Counted from the first letter of the stretch, positions 46,001 to 55,026 are shown. The stretch is DNA of 64,000 nucleotides from Arthrobacter sp. Soil763 (GCF_001428365.1 NZ_LMSH01000002.1:744132-808131), one strand, 5' to 3'. Program-made: numbers and translations. The notes: generated by a model not told the origin, from the sequence alone.

Positions 46001-46556
46001 CGCGGCCGGCGTCGTGGCCCGGCTGCGGCGGCCGGTGCCGCGCGAACCGGGGATGTCCGCCCGCAAGGGCACGGCCTTCCATGCCTGGGTCGAGGAGTAC
46101 TTCGGGACCACCGGCATGCTCGACCTCGGGGACGCCCCCGGATCGGACGACCACATCGACGCGGCATATGGCCTGGACGCCATGGTGGAGACCTTCAGGC
46201 AGTCCGAGTGGGCGCACCGCGCGCCGGCCCACGTGGAGGTTCCGGTGGAGACCCGGATCGGCGACGTGGTGGTCCGGGGCAGGATCGATGCCGTGTTCCG
46301 TGACGCCGACGGCGGCTGGGACCTCGTGGACTGGAAGACCGGGCGCCGCCCTTCAGCGGGGCAGCTGGGGACCAAGTCCGTGCAGCTCGCCGTCTACCGC
46401 CTCGCCTGGTCCAGGCTCAAGGGCGTGCCGCTCGACCAGGTCCGGGCTGCGTTCTACTACGTGGCGCAGGACCAGGTGGTCCGTCCGCATGACCTGGGCT
46501 CCGCCGACCGGCTGGAGGCGATCGTCGCGGAGGCCCTGGGGCGCCCGGCGGGCTAG
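43041..46556 (+). CDS. adnB: AdnB subunit, helicase-nuclease
   Basis: 1171 residues. P-loop AGAGSGKTA at about 57-65, intact Walker B VLLDEFQDTSHAQ (about 304-316), GDPNQSIYGFRGA, and late helicase motif VHASKGLEWDVVF, all superfamily 1A. The C-terminal RecB-like nuclease has RGRIDAVF...LVDWKTGRRP. It is the dominant motor of the AdnAB pair in mycobacteria. ATGA overlap with adnA ensures balanced synthesis. Its TAG stop shares a CTAG palindrome with the stop of the opposite gene. Confidence 0.9.
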   Translation: MNSTAATAAEPAAGLRPDGLPEPRFSPAELSAMLGEKNTPTAEQAQIIASPLSPRLVIAGAGSGKTATMADRVVWLVANGWVRPEEVLGVTFTRKAAGELATRIRAKLAALDRIAAADTAHKVFPAGLLSTDALEPKVSTYHSYASGIVSDYGLRLGVERDVVLLGGAQSFQLASEVVEAYDGDYQHFRSAKSTLVKAVIQLAGECAEHLQDPATVRGWLLDRVAEFEALPYLATAKKNPSQAAADLAGLLRTRASVADMVGRYAEAKRARGALDFGDLVALAARVASEIPVAAQTERQRYKVVLLDEFQDTSHAQLVLFSRLFGGGHAVTAVGDPNQSIYGFRGASAGQLFHFVREFPVRVDDASADGGAQLAVAPTSYLTTAWRNGRNILDAANVISAPLSKAAGGPAGARDSAGSVEVPPLQPSPAAVQGRVVMGRFGTDEDEAAAIAADVLKFRRTDFGDGTAENPEPPAMAVLCRRRAQMECIRREFEAKGIPYEIVGLGGLLDTPEIVDLVATLRVLADPGRSDSLMRLLAGARWRIGPADLMAFRDWSAFLARRRGRPGALDLQSPDSGDVSPEDAGPLIEGDLTDAASLVEALDWLPRPDWTSAHGRRLSAPALDRLQRLSAELRQLRSFMGDDLGTLLGEVERAMLLDIEVAARPGISIHQARRNLDAFQDAAAGFLHTSQRVDVLAFLAWLEAAAAEENGLVAAAAEVNHEAVQLLTVHASKGLEWDVVFVPGLNAGAFPSSRDSRWSSGSAALPWPLRGDRHDLPQWDLDHPDQKGWLDAEKEFKSAVQVHGEAEERRLAYVAYTRAKHVLWVSSAAWVGSRAGLAEMSPFLSELEALAASGAAEIHPRSVAEEALPEESPLTSELELALWPYDPLEGPVHPHTGTRLRLVPGRRAAMDAAAARVRERLEHAGTPALPSPGAAPSVPRPGALRGPAAGWAQEAATLLERRSRRSAVQDVHLPGHISASTLVDLDDDAAGVVARLRRPVPREPGMSARKGTAFHAWVEEYFGTTGMLDLGDAPGSDDHIDAAYGLDAMVETFRQSEWAHRAPAHVEVPVETRIGDVVVRGRIDAVFRDADGGWDLVDWKTGRRPSAGQLGTKSVQLAVYRLAWSRLKGVPLDQVRAAFYYVAQDQVVRPHDLGSADRLEAIVAEALGRPAG

Positions 46557-47947
46557 CGTCCGGCGCTGCCGGGCGCGGGCACAACCGTCAGCGCCGTGGT
46601 CGCGGTATCGCGGTCCGGGGGAGTGCTGCCACCCGCAGCGGCGTCCTCCGGGCCGCCGTCCGCCGCGGCGCTGTCCTCCGTTGCACCGTCCTTCGTTGCG
46701 CTGTCCTCCGTTGCGGCGTCCTCCGACGCGCTGGCGGAGTCAGCGGCGCCGGACACGGGATGCGCGGCGGCATCGCCCGGCACAGGTTCGCGGCTGGTGG
46801 CAGGCTCACCGGTGGCGGGCTCACTGGGCTCGCCGGCGTCGGGCTTCCGGTCGGCCGGTCCCTCGCCGGTGGACCCGGTGCCGGCGGCCTCGTCGGGCGG
46901 GATCGGGGTGACGTGGACCGCCGGGCGCATCCCGCCGGCGTCCGGCGCGCTGGACGGCGCCGCGGCCTCGGGGCTGATGGGCTGGACGGTCACGGCAGGC
47001 TGCGGCAGCGGTTCAACGCTGATCGGCTGGCCGCCGTGCTCGGCGACGTCCGCCGCGAGCACCGCGAGCATCGACTCGGCCTCGCCGATCATCTCGGCGT
47101 CGTCGGCGGCCAGGCCCTTGACCAGGTACTGGGCCAGGGCAAACTCGGCGGACAATGCGGCCCGGCGCAGCAGGTGCGCGTCGGGAGCATCGCGGCGGCT
47201 GGTGCTGTAGTGCGCCAGGACCGCGTCGACGAAGTCCTGGTCATTGGAGGCGACCAGCCAGGCCATGTCGTCGGCGGGGTCGCCGATCCGCAGGTCGGTC
47301 CAGCCGGTCACGGCCGTGACCCGGTCGCCGTCGACCAGCAGGTTGTCCTCATGCAGGTCGCCGTGGACGACGCTGGGGTTGAAGCGCCACAGGGACACGT
47401 CCTCAAGCGCGTGCTCCCAGCGCCGCAACAGCAGCGGCGGGATCTTCCCGGTGGTGGCGGCCTGGTCCAGTTCGTTGAGCCGGCGCTGGCGGAACTCGTT
47501 GGGCGTGTAGCTGGGCAGGTCCGCGTTGCTCACCAGCGAGTGCGGCAGGTCGTGGATGGCGGCCAGGGCGGCGCCAATCTCACGGGCCAGCGCGGCCGAG
47601 CCGGCGCCCAGATCCTCCACCGAGCGGGTGGCGCCGGACAGGTGCGAGTACACGAAGGTGCTGAGGGTGCCCTGCCTGACCGTGCCGGCCACGGTCGGCA
47701 TCAGGAAAGGAAGCTCGGCACGGATCCCCGGGGTGAAGGCGCGCAGCACCAGGAATTCGGTTTCGAGACGGGTGCTGGCCTCGGCGTGCCGCGGCGACCG
47801 CACCCGCCAGCGCTTGCCTTCGGAGTCCAGGAGAAGGGCGGAATCGAAGTCGGCCGGATCATCGGGCGCGGAGCTCACGGCGGTCGGGGTCAGTCCGGGG
47901 ACCGCCGCAGTTGCCACCGCTGCCAGTTCGATTGCTTTTCTTCTCAC
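46553..47947 (-). CDS. APH-fold phosphotransferase (aminoglycoside/macrolide kinase-like) with acidic tail
   Basis: 464 residues. The kinase-like core holds the catalytic loop VVHGDLHEDNLLVDGDRV and the metal region GDPADDMAWL, as in APH enzymes. From about residue 325 comes a 140-residue acidic Ala/Thr/Glu/Asp/Pro tail, partly made of 15-base DNA repeats (ATEDSATKDGATEDS). Such kinases phosphorylate small molecules; the substrate is unknown and resistance should not be assumed. GTG start at 47947 with TACCGT six bases upstream. It converges on adnB with a 4-base overlap. Confidence 0.83.
   Translation of the reverse strand: MRRKAIELAAVATAAVPGLTPTAVSSAPDDPADFDSALLLDSEGKRWRVRSPRHAEASTRLETEFLVLRAFTPGIRAELPFLMPTVAGTVRQGTLSTFVYSHLSGATRSVEDLGAGSAALAREIGAALAAIHDLPHSLVSNADLPSYTPNEFRQRRLNELDQAATTGKIPPLLLRRWEHALEDVSLWRFNPSVVHGDLHEDNLLVDGDRVTAVTGWTDLRIGDPADDMAWLVASNDQDFVDAVLAHYSTSRRDAPDAHLLRRAALSAEFALAQYLVKGLAADDAEMIGEAESMLAVLAADVAEHGGQPISVEPLPQPAVTVQPISPEAAAPSSAPDAGGMRPAVHVTPIPPDEAAGTGSTGEGPADRKPDAGEPSEPATGEPATSREPVPGDAAAHPVSGAADSASASEDAATEDSATKDGATEDSAAADGGPEDAAAGGSTPPDRDTATTALTVVPAPGSAGR
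46666..46725 (-). repeat. 15-bp tandem repeat in the APH-like tail
   Basis: Four imperfect 15-base units, 46666-46680 to 46711-46725, each ending TCCG or TTCG. They encode acidic Ala/Thr/Glu/Asp/Ser pentapeptides. Confidence 0.75.
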
Positions 47948-47953
47948 GCTTCC

Positions 47954-47959
47954 ACGGTA
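47954..47959 (-). promoter_or_regulatory. -10 hexamer for the APH-like gene
   Basis: TACCGT, then GGAAGC, then the GTG at 47947. GGAAG may also act as a close ribosome site. Confidence 0.5.
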
Positions 47960-48089
47960 GATTGAGCCGCGCCTAAGACGGCGATGCACCACGGCGAGTC
48001 TGAAAGTTCGGCCCGAAATAGCGGCCGGCGGCCGCCGCTCCGGCAGCGGCCACCGGGCCCGCAAAATGTCATTTGTCCGTGGGGGTCGG

Positions 48090-48095
48090 TACGGT
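48090..48095 (+). promoter_or_regulatory. -10 hexamer for leaderless nudC
   Basis: TACGGT, then GGGTAC, then the ATG at 48102. Confidence 0.55.
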
Positions 48096-48101
48096 GGGTA
48101 C

Positions 48102-49163
48102 ATGAGTCTTGCGGAGTCACCGGAGCCCGGGTCCGGGCAAATTATTGGACAAAACCCGCGCGCAGGTCAGGCGGCCAACCAGCTGCGGGAAACCGTCCTC
48201 CCGGTCCGCCCGGCGCTGATCGACCGCGGCTCCGCCGCCCGGCTGCAACCCGGCATGCTGGCGGACCTGCTGCGTTCCGGCGGCGCGCGCGCCATGGTCC
48301 TCTCCCGGCGGCAGGCGCTGGTCAGCGGCAACGGACTGGTCTTCCTGGACGCGACCGCCCTCGCAGCGCGCCTCAAGGGCACCGCGTACGAGCCCGAGCA
48401 GGTGATCTACCTCGGCACCGGCCTGCCCGGAAGCGGCGCCGCCGAAGGGAACCGGTTTGTCCTGTTCGTCCTGCCGGAGCAGTTCGAGGTCCACGCCGAG
48501 CCGTTCGAGCAGCATGTCGAGGGCATCCCTGCGGGAGCGCACTGGGCCGGCTTCCGGGAAGTGGCCGGGCAACTGGACGCCACGGACACTGCCCTGTTCA
48601 TCGAGGCCAGCGCGATCGCCAACTGGCACGCCACGCACACCCACTGCCCGCGCTGCGGCGCCGCCACTGTCCCGGAAGCCGGAGGCTGGGTGCGACGGTG
48701 CCCCGCCGACAACTCCGAACACTACCCGCGCACCGATCCGGCGATCATCGTCACCGTGGTCGGCCCGGACGACCGGCTGCTGCTGGGCGGCGGGGGCCCG
48801 CTCGATGCCCGTAACTACTCGACGCTCGCCGGCTTCGTCGAACCCGGCGAATCCCTCGAACAGGCCGTCGTTCGTGAGATCGGCGAGGAAGTGGGGGTCA
48901 GTGTCACCGCCTCCCAGTACCTCGGCTCGCAGTCCTGGCCCTTCCCGGCCTCACTCATGCTTGGCTTCACCGCCGTGACCTCGGACACCGAGGCCACGCC
49001 CGACGGCGTCGAGGTCACCCGGGCCCGGTGGTTCAGCCGCACCGAACTGCAGGAAGCCGTCCTGAGCGGTGAAATCGTCATCTCCAGCCGGCTCTCGATC
49101 GCCCGCGCCCTGATCGAACACTGGTACGGGGGCACCATCGAGGACCGTGCCGAGAGTCCCTGA
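48102..49163 (+). CDS. nudC: NAD+ diphosphatase / NADH pyrophosphatase NudC
   Basis: 353 residues. A zinc-ribbon part THCPRCG...RRCPAD is followed by SEHYPRTDPAIIV and the Nudix box GFVEPGESLEQAVVREIGEE at about 245-264. The SQxWPFPxS motif (SQSWPFPASLM) is the NudC hallmark for NAD(H). It splits NAD(H) into NMN(H) and AMP, and in E. coli also removes NAD caps from RNA. The fourth zinc cysteine of E. coli NudC is not evident. Start at ATG 48102 rather than the upstream in-frame ATG at 48066, which precedes the likely promoter. Confidence 0.92.
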   Translation: MSLAESPEPGSGQIIGQNPRAGQAANQLRETVLPVRPALIDRGSAARLQPGMLADLLRSGGARAMVLSRRQALVSGNGLVFLDATALAARLKGTAYEPEQVIYLGTGLPGSGAAEGNRFVLFVLPEQFEVHAEPFEQHVEGIPAGAHWAGFREVAGQLDATDTALFIEASAIANWHATHTHCPRCGAATVPEAGGWVRRCPADNSEHYPRTDPAIIVTVVGPDDRLLLGGGGPLDARNYSTLAGFVEPGESLEQAVVREIGEEVGVSVTASQYLGSQSWPFPASLMLGFTAVTSDTEATPDGVEVTRARWFSRTELQEAVLSGEIVISSRLSIARALIEHWYGGTIEDRAESP

Positions 49164-49232
49164 GCGCTCCGCTGCCCCGGGCGCCCGCCGCGGCGCACCA
49201 CCCGCCCAACCGCCAACGACTGAGCAGCAGAA

Positions 49233-51431
49233 GTGAACACAGACATATTCCAGACCAGCGCCCTCCCGACCGGACCTTCCCAGGACGGTCCGGGACCCGC
49301 CGCGCCCCCGGCACCGGACGACCGCTCACTCGAAGAGCGCGTCCTCGGCGGCCTCGACGCCGAGCAGCGCGAGGTGGCCAGCACCCTGAACGGCCCCATG
49401 TGCGTGCTCGCCGGCGCCGGGACCGGCAAGACCCGCGCCATCACCCACCGCATCGCCTACGGCGTGCACTCCGGCGTGTACAGCCCGCAGCGGCTGCTGG
49501 CGGTCACGTTCACCGCGCGGGCGGCCGCCGAAATGCGCAGCCGGCTCCGGGACCTGGGCGTCGGCAATGTCCAGGCCCGCACCTTCCACGCCGCCGCGCT
49601 GCGCCAGTTGCAGTTCTTCTGGCCGCAGGCCATCGGCGGGGCGCTGCCGAACCTGCTGGACCACAAGGCCCAGATGATCGCCGAGGCCGCCCGGCGGCTG
49701 CGGCTCAGCACCGACCGGGCCTCCATCCGGGACCTCGCCTCCGAGATCGAATGGGCCAAGGTGTCCATGCTGACGCCGGCGAACTACCTGGAGAAGGCCC
49801 AGGGACGCGGAACCCCCGGCGGCTTCGACCTGACCGCCGTCGCCCGGGTCTTCCAGTCCTATGAAGACGTCAAGACGGACCGCAACGTCATCGACTTCGA
49901 AGACGTCCTGCTCATCACCGTCGGCATCCTGCAGGAGGACCCCAAGGTCGCGGCGACCGTCCGGGAGCAGTACCGGCACTTCGTGGTCGACGAATACCAG
50001 GACGTCTCGCCGCTGCAGCAGCGGCTGCTCGAACTGTGGCTTGGCGGCAGGGACGACCTCTGCGTCGTCGGCGATGCGAGCCAGACGATCTACTCCTTCA
50101 CCGGCGCCTCGCCCAAGCACCTGCTCGGCTTCAAGGCGCAGTACCCGGACGCGACCGTGGTCAAGCTGGTCCGCGACTACCGCTCCACCCCGCAGGTGGT
50201 GAAGCTGGCCAACGAACTGCTGGCCGGCCGGCGCAGCGGCGGCCCCGCCGCCGACGCCGCCTGGGCCACGCCGCTGCAGCTCGTGGCACAGCGCCCGGCC
50301 GGGCCGGCGCCGCAGTTCACGGAATGCTCGGACGACGAGGCGGAGGCAGCGACGGTGGCCGTCAGGATCCGCACCCTGCTCGACGCTGGCACGCCCGCCA
50401 GCCAGATCGCCGTGCTGTTCCGCACCAACGGCCAGTCCGAGGCCTACGAACAGGCCCTCGCCGCGGCCGGCATCGGCTACCAGCTGCGCGGCGGCGAACG
50501 CTTCTTTGCCCGCAAGGAGGTCCGGGACGCGATCCTTCAGCTGCGGGCGGCCACCCGGGCCGCCACGGAAACCGACGCGCCCGAACCTCTCGGCCAGCTG
50601 GTCCGGGACATCGTCTCCTCGCTCGGCTACACCGACAAGGCGCCGCACAGCGGCGGGGCCCTGCGCGAACGCTGGGAATCGCTGGCTGCGCTCGTAGCGC
50701 TCGCCGACGAGCTGGTGGCCAGCAGGGGAGCGCAGTTCAGCCTCGCCGACTTCGTCAACGAACTGCAGGAGCGGTCGCTGGCGCAGCACGCGCCCACCGT
50801 CCAGGGGGTCACCCTGGCCTCGCTGCACGCCGCCAAGGGCCTGGAATGGGAGGCGGTCTTCCTCGTCGGCCTGAGCGAGGGGCTGATGCCGATCTCCTTT
50901 GCGGACACCCCTGAGGCCGTGGACGAGGAGCGCCGCCTGCTTTACGTCGGGATCACCCGTGCCAAGGAATACCTGCACCTGTCCTGGTCCACCGCCCGGA
51001 CCCCCGGCGGCCGGGCCAACCGCAAGCCCTCCCGCTTCCTCGACGGATTGCGGCCGGACTCCGTGGCCGGTTCTTCCATCCGGGGCAAGGGCGCCGCGCC
51101 GCGCCGCAAAGCGGCCGTGCCGGCGTCGTGCCGGGTCTGCGGCAGCATGCTCTCCAGCGGCGCGGAGCGCAAGGTCGGCCGCTGCAACCAGTGCCCGCCC
51201 ACATACGAGGAGCAGACCTTCGAAGCGCTGCGGCAGTGGCGCAAGGAGACCGCTCTGGAGGCGGACGTCCCGGCCTTCGTGGTCTTCACCGATGCGACCC
51301 TGACGGCGATCGCCGAGGCCAGGCCGGGGACGCTGGAGGAACTGGCCAAGCTTCCCGGCGTCGGCGCCTCAAAGCTGGAGAAATACGGCGAGGACGTCCT
51401 CGCCGTCCTGGCCGGACGCTCGGCCTCCTAA
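49233..51431 (+). CDS. uvrD2: ATP-dependent DNA helicase UvrD2
   Basis: 732 residues. SF1A motifs: LAGAGTGKT at about 57-65, [22 protein letters not shown], and [13 protein letters not shown]. After the motor, a four-cysteine motif (CRVCG...GRCNQC) leads to a C-terminal HRDC domain ([20 protein letters not shown]). This is the exact layout of mycobacterial UvrD2, a 3'-5' helicase. The GTG start at 49233 has only a weak ribosome site. Its stop shares one base with the next ATG (TAATG). Confidence 0.93.
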   Translation: MNTDIFQTSALPTGPSQDGPGPAAPPAPDDRSLEERVLGGLDAEQREVASTLNGPMCVLAGAGTGKTRAITHRIAYGVHSGVYSPQRLLAVTFTARAAAEMRSRLRDLGVGNVQARTFHAAALRQLQFFWPQAIGGALPNLLDHKAQMIAEAARRLRLSTDRASIRDLASEIEWAKVSMLTPANYLEKAQGRGTPGGFDLTAVARVFQSYEDVKTDRNVIDFEDVLLITVGILQEDPKVAATVREQYRHFVVDEYQDVSPLQQRLLELWLGGRDDLCVVGDASQTIYSFTGASPKHLLGFKAQYPDATVVKLVRDYRSTPQVVKLANELLAGRRSGGPAADAAWATPLQLVAQRPAGPAPQFTECSDDEAEAATVAVRIRTLLDAGTPASQIAVLFRTNGQSEAYEQALAAAGIGYQLRGGERFFARKEVRDAILQLRAATRAATETDAPEPLGQLVRDIVSSLGYTDKAPHSGGALRERWESLAALVALADELVASRGAQFSLADFVNELQERSLAQHAPTVQGVTLASLHAAKGLEWEAVFLVGLSEGLMPISFADTPEAVDEERRLLYVGITRAKEYLHLSWSTARTPGGRANRKPSRFLDGLRPDSVAGSSIRGKGAAPRRKAAVPASCRVCGSMLSSGAERKVGRCNQCPPTYEEQTFEALRQWRKETALEADVPAFVVFTDATLTAIAEARPGTLEELAKLPGVGASKLEKYGEDVLAVLAGRSAS

Positions 51432-52033
51432 TGGCTGCCGGCAGCGTCCCGCTGACGACGGCGGACGGCGCCCCGGTGGAAGTGCGCCGGTCGGCACGCC
51501 GGCGCCGGACCGTGGCGGCGTTCTGGGAAAACGGCACCGCCGTGGTCGCCATCCCCGCCCACTTCAGCGGCGCGCAGGAGCGCGAATGGGTGGACCGGAT
51601 GCTGGAGAAGCTCCGCCGGCAGGAGACCAAGCGCCGCGCCGGAGCAGCGAAGGGCCGCACCGATGCGGCGCTCGCGGCCCGGGCCGCCGAACTTTCCGCC
51701 ACCTACCTCGGCGGGAAGGCCGTTCCCGCATCGGTGCGGTGGGTGACCAACCAGAACTCCCGGTGGGGCTCTGCGACGCCGTCGGAGGGGACCATCCGGC
51801 TCTCCCACAAGCTGCAGCCGATGCCGCAATGGGTCATCGACTACGTCCTGCTCCATGAACTGGCGCACCTGCTGGTCGCCGCGCACAACGCCGCGTTCTG
51901 GCGGCTGCTGGCTGCCTACCCGGAGACCGAGCGCGCCAAGGCCTTCCTGGAAGGCGTTTCCTTCGCCACCGCCCGCGGACTTCCCGCGGACGCCGAGGAT
52001 GACGTCGACGTCGACGGGCCCGCCTCCGGCTGA
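51431..52033 (+). CDS. YgjP/DUF45-type zinc metallopeptidase
   Basis: 200 residues. The zinc-binding motif is LLHELAHLLVAAHNAAFW (HExxH with a later histidine), preceded by NSRWGSATPSEGTIRLS, the WGS signature of the DUF45/YgjP (SprT-like) family. These are small predicted intracellular metalloproteases; SprT relatives act on DNA-protein crosslinks, which would suit the neighbour UvrD2, but the substrate here is unknown. The ATG overlaps the uvrD2 TAA by one base. Confidence 0.85.
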   Translation: MAAGSVPLTTADGAPVEVRRSARRRRTVAAFWENGTAVVAIPAHFSGAQEREWVDRMLEKLRRQETKRRAGAAKGRTDAALAARAAELSATYLGGKAVPASVRWVTNQNSRWGSATPSEGTIRLSHKLQPMPQWVIDYVLLHELAHLLVAAHNAAFWRLLAAYPETERAKAFLEGVSFATARGLPADAEDDVDVDGPASG

Positions 52034-52081
52034 CGGCCGTCCACCGCCACTGACGGACACGGGACAGACCTGACGAACACG

Positions 52082-52121
52082 GGGAAGCCCCGGCCGGACC
52101 GAAGTCCTGCCGGGGCTTCCC
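52082..52121. terminator. Bidirectional hairpin between metallopeptidase genes
   Basis: GGGAAGCCCCGGC at 52082-52094 pairs with 52109-52121; an inner GGAC/GTCC pair with a CGAA loop extends the stem. It lies between convergent genes. Confidence 0.8.
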
Positions 52122-52141
52122 GCCATGTCCTGACGTTCGAA

Positions 52142-53575
52142 TCAGGCCTTGGGGCTGCTGTCCCCGTCCGCGTCACCCGGGCCGTCCGCCGTGCCGTCGC
52201 CGGTGTCCCGGCCGGACTCCGGCGCCTCGGTGTCAAAGCCGCCGCTGAGCAGCTTCTGCAACGCGTCGTCCACCTCGGTGTCGCTGGCCTCGGCCAGCTT
52301 GCGGCGTTCGCTGAAGCCCTTCGGGTCGTCAAGGTCCGCGGCCGTGGGCAGCAGGTCGGGGTGCTGCCAGATGGCATCCCGGCCCTCCACGCCGCGTTCC
52401 TCCTTGAGCTGGGCCCAGAGCGTGGCCGCCTCCCGCAGCCTCCGCGGCCGGAGTTCCAGCCCCACCAGGGAAGAGAACGCGTGCTCGGCCGGACCGCCGG
52501 TGGCACGGCGCCGCCTGACGGTCTCCCGGAGGGCCGCGGCGGAGGGCAGCAGGTTCGCGGTGGCGGCAGCGGTGAGCTCGTCGACCCATCCCTCCACCAG
52601 GGCCAGTGCGGTTTCAAGCTTTTCGAGGGCCTGCTCCTGGGCGGGGGTGCGCTGCGGCATGAAGACCCCTTGGGACAGGGCCTCCTGGATGCCTTCGGGG
52701 TTGCTGGGGTCCAGGTCCCGGGCCAGGTCCTCGATCTTGGAGGTGTCGATGTGGATTCCGCGGGCGTAGGCTTCGATCGCACCCAGCAGGTGGCCCCGCA
52801 GCCAGGGCACCTGCACGAAGAGGCGGGCGTGGGCGGCCTCGCGCACGGCGAGGAAGAGCCGGATGTCGTTTTCCGGCAGACTCAGGCCCTCGCCGAATTT
52901 GGCCACGTTGGCCGGCAGCAGCGCCATTTCGAGATCGGCGAGCGGGACACCGATGTCCGTGGAGCTGACGACTTCGGCCGACAAGGCGCCGATCGCCTGG
53001 CCCAGCTGCATGCCGAAGATCGCACCGCCCATGTTTTGCAGCATCGAGGAGGCGCCGCCCATCATCGACTTCATCTCTTCCGGCATCTGCTCGGTCATGG
53101 CCGAGGACAGCGCATTGGCGATGCTGTTGGCTACCGGCTCGGTCAGCCGCTTCCACGTGCCCAGGGTCTCCTCGACCCACTCGGCGCGGGACCAGGCCCG
53201 GCCGATCAGCCCGGTGGAGGGAAGCTCGGTGACCTGGTCCAGCCACAGCTCGGCAAGGCGCAGGGCCTCATCCACTTCGCGGGACTGCGCCGCGGTCACG
53301 GACGGGTCGGAGCCGCTCGCGGCGACGCGGCGGGCGTTCTCGTGGGCCAGTTCCCAGTTCACCGGGCCCTCAGCCGGCGCGCTCATCATCGCCTGTACCT
53401 GGGAGAACATCTGGGCCAGCAGGTTCGGATCATCCGGCAGGCCGGCGGCCTTGGCCAGCTCCGCCGGATCGATGTCCCCCATGCCTTTGCCGCCCATGAG
53501 GTTCTGCAGCATTTCCGCCAGCGGGTCCTTGGGCTCGTCGTCCCCGTTGGACGGATTGCGTGGGTTAGAGGTCAT
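52142..53575 (-). CDS. DUF2342 zincin-like metalloprotease
   Basis: 477 residues. The motif LAVREAAHARLF is the characteristic zincin-like site of DUF2342 (also listed as F420-biosynthesis-associated hydrolase). The N-terminus is Met/Gly-rich (EMLQNLMGGKGMGDIDP) and the C-terminal 40 residues are acidic and disordered. Proteolytic activity is inferred from the fold family; no substrate is known. It diverges from the Lon-like PDZ protease over a 233-base gap, the same pairing as Rv3195/Rv3194c (from memory). Confidence 0.88.
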   Translation of the reverse strand: MTSNPRNPSNGDDEPKDPLAEMLQNLMGGKGMGDIDPAELAKAAGLPDDPNLLAQMFSQVQAMMSAPAEGPVNWELAHENARRVAASGSDPSVTAAQSREVDEALRLAELWLDQVTELPSTGLIGRAWSRAEWVEETLGTWKRLTEPVANSIANALSSAMTEQMPEEMKSMMGGASSMLQNMGGAIFGMQLGQAIGALSAEVVSSTDIGVPLADLEMALLPANVAKFGEGLSLPENDIRLFLAVREAAHARLFVQVPWLRGHLLGAIEAYARGIHIDTSKIEDLARDLDPSNPEGIQEALSQGVFMPQRTPAQEQALEKLETALALVEGWVDELTAAATANLLPSAAALRETVRRRRATGGPAEHAFSSLVGLELRPRRLREAATLWAQLKEERGVEGRDAIWQHPDLLPTAADLDDPKGFSERRKLAEASDTEVDDALQKLLSGGFDTEAPESGRDTGDGTADGPGDADGDSSPKA

Positions 53576-53808
53576 GATCCCGCCGATCGTCGGTGTGACT
53601 GGTGCTCATCTTCACGCTACCTTCCGGCCGCGTCGCTGTCCTCCGAAATCCGGCCACGTTCGCTGTCGGCAAAGCGCCCCGGGGCGGCCGAACACGTAGT
53701 GTTAGAGGCTGGATTAATTGCACGCTGCAGGCCGGGGTCCGGCGGCAGCCGCAGCGCCCCGGGCCGGCTCGTTCCGGCCGGGGGCGCCCGGTATGGAGAG
53801 GTCTTGCA

Positions 53809-54996
53809 TTGACGTTTACCCAGGGCGAAGAGCCTCCCGGCGGCGCCGCGTCCCGTGAGGACGCCGACGCCGGTGTCCGCCAGCGCTTTAGCGCCGGTTT
53901 CCGGGGCCGCCGGTCCGCGGGCGCCGGACCGGCGGGCCCCCGGGCCGCGGACAACCGCTCCTCGGCGATGCTGGTTTCCGGGCTGCTCGCTTTCGGCCTG
54001 GGCCTGGCCGCGATGAGCCTGCCCGTTCCCTACGTGGTTGAGTCGCCCGGGCCAACGTTCAACACGCTGGGCTCGGACAACGGCAAACCCGTCATCAGTG
54101 TTTCCGGGCACCAGACTTACCCGGCCAAGGGCAGCCTGGACCTCACCACGGTCTACGTCGACGGCGGCCCCAACGGCCCGGTCACAGCCTTCGAAGCGCT
54201 CAGCGCCTGGTTCAACTCGGCCAAAGCGGTCTACCCCGAGGAACTGATTTTCCCCAGCGGCGTCACCAGGGAGCAGTCGCAGCAGGAAAGCGCCGTCGCC
54301 ATGACGACGTCGCAGGAAAACGCCGTCGCCGCTGCGCTGAAGGAACTGGGCATCCCGTTCGAGCAAAAGCTGCAGGTGGCCGCCCTGTCCGACGGTTCGG
54401 CCTCCCGGGGCAAGATCGAAGAAGGCGACGTGCTCGTCTCGATCGACGGCAAACCCATCACCGCTCTGAGCGTCATCCAGGCGCAACTCGCCGCCGGGGA
54501 AGGAAAGCCGGTCTCCGTCGTCGTCGACCGGAATGGGAAGCGGCTGCCCGTGACGGTCACGCCCGGCAAATCCGAAACCGGCCGGTACCTGCTCGGCGTG
54601 GTCCTGCAGTACAAGTTCAAGTTCCCCTTCGACGTTAAAATCTCGCTCGACAAGGTCGGCGGTCCCAGCGCCGGGATGATGTTCGCCCTCGGCATCGTGG
54701 ACACGGTCACCCCCGGGGACCTCACCGCCGGGAAACACATCGCGGGCACCGGGACGATCACGCCGGACGGCTCGGTGGGGGCGATCGGTGGCATCGGCCA
54801 GAAAATGGTCGGCGCCCGCTCCGGCGGGGCGACGATGTTCCTTGCCCCGGCGGAGAACTGCGACGACGTCGTCGGCCACATCCCGGACGGGCTGCAGGTC
54901 GTGAAAGTCGAGAACCTGGCCGGGGCGCGCCGCGCCGTGGAGCTCGCCGCCGGCGGCGGCGACACATCGGGACTTCCGGCCTGCACCAGCAACTAG
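53809..54996 (+). CDS. Membrane-anchored Lon-like (S16) PDZ protease
   Basis: 395 residues. A membrane helix lies at about 53-71, a PDZ domain at about 188-252 (GKIEEGDVLVSIDGKPI) and a Lon-type catalytic domain at the C-terminus. The Ser-Lys dyad is S287 in VGGPSAGMMFAL and K332 in IGGIGQKMVGA. No AAA+ domain is present, so this resembles YlbL of Bacillus. The catalytic part should face outward. The TTG start at 53809 is set by GGAGAGG seven bases upstream. A hairpin follows the stop at once. Confidence 0.9.
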   Translation: MTFTQGEEPPGGAASREDADAGVRQRFSAGFRGRRSAGAGPAGPRAADNRSSAMLVSGLLAFGLGLAAMSLPVPYVVESPGPTFNTLGSDNGKPVISVSGHQTYPAKGSLDLTTVYVDGGPNGPVTAFEALSAWFNSAKAVYPEELIFPSGVTREQSQQESAVAMTTSQENAVAAALKELGIPFEQKLQVAALSDGSASRGKIEEGDVLVSIDGKPITALSVIQAQLAAGEGKPVSVVVDRNGKRLPVTVTPGKSETGRYLLGVVLQYKFKFPFDVKISLDKVGGPSAGMMFALGIVDTVTPGDLTAGKHIAGTGTITPDGSVGAIGGIGQKMVGARSGGATMFLAPAENCDDVVGHIPDGLQVVKVENLAGARRAVELAAGGGDTSGLPACTSN

Positions 54997-54997
54997 A

Positions 54998-55026
54998 CTG
55001 GCCCCGGAACTAAGCCCGGGCGCCAG
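54998..55026 (+). terminator. Hairpin just after the Lon-like gene
   Basis: CTGGC/GCCAG and CCCGG/CCGGG arms pair with one bulged C. It starts one base after the stop; there is no T-tract. Confidence 0.5.

Noticed and set aside
46553..47947. Antibiotic resistance gene
   Set aside because: The APH fold is clear, but the tail, genomic setting and lack of mobile elements do not support a resistance role.
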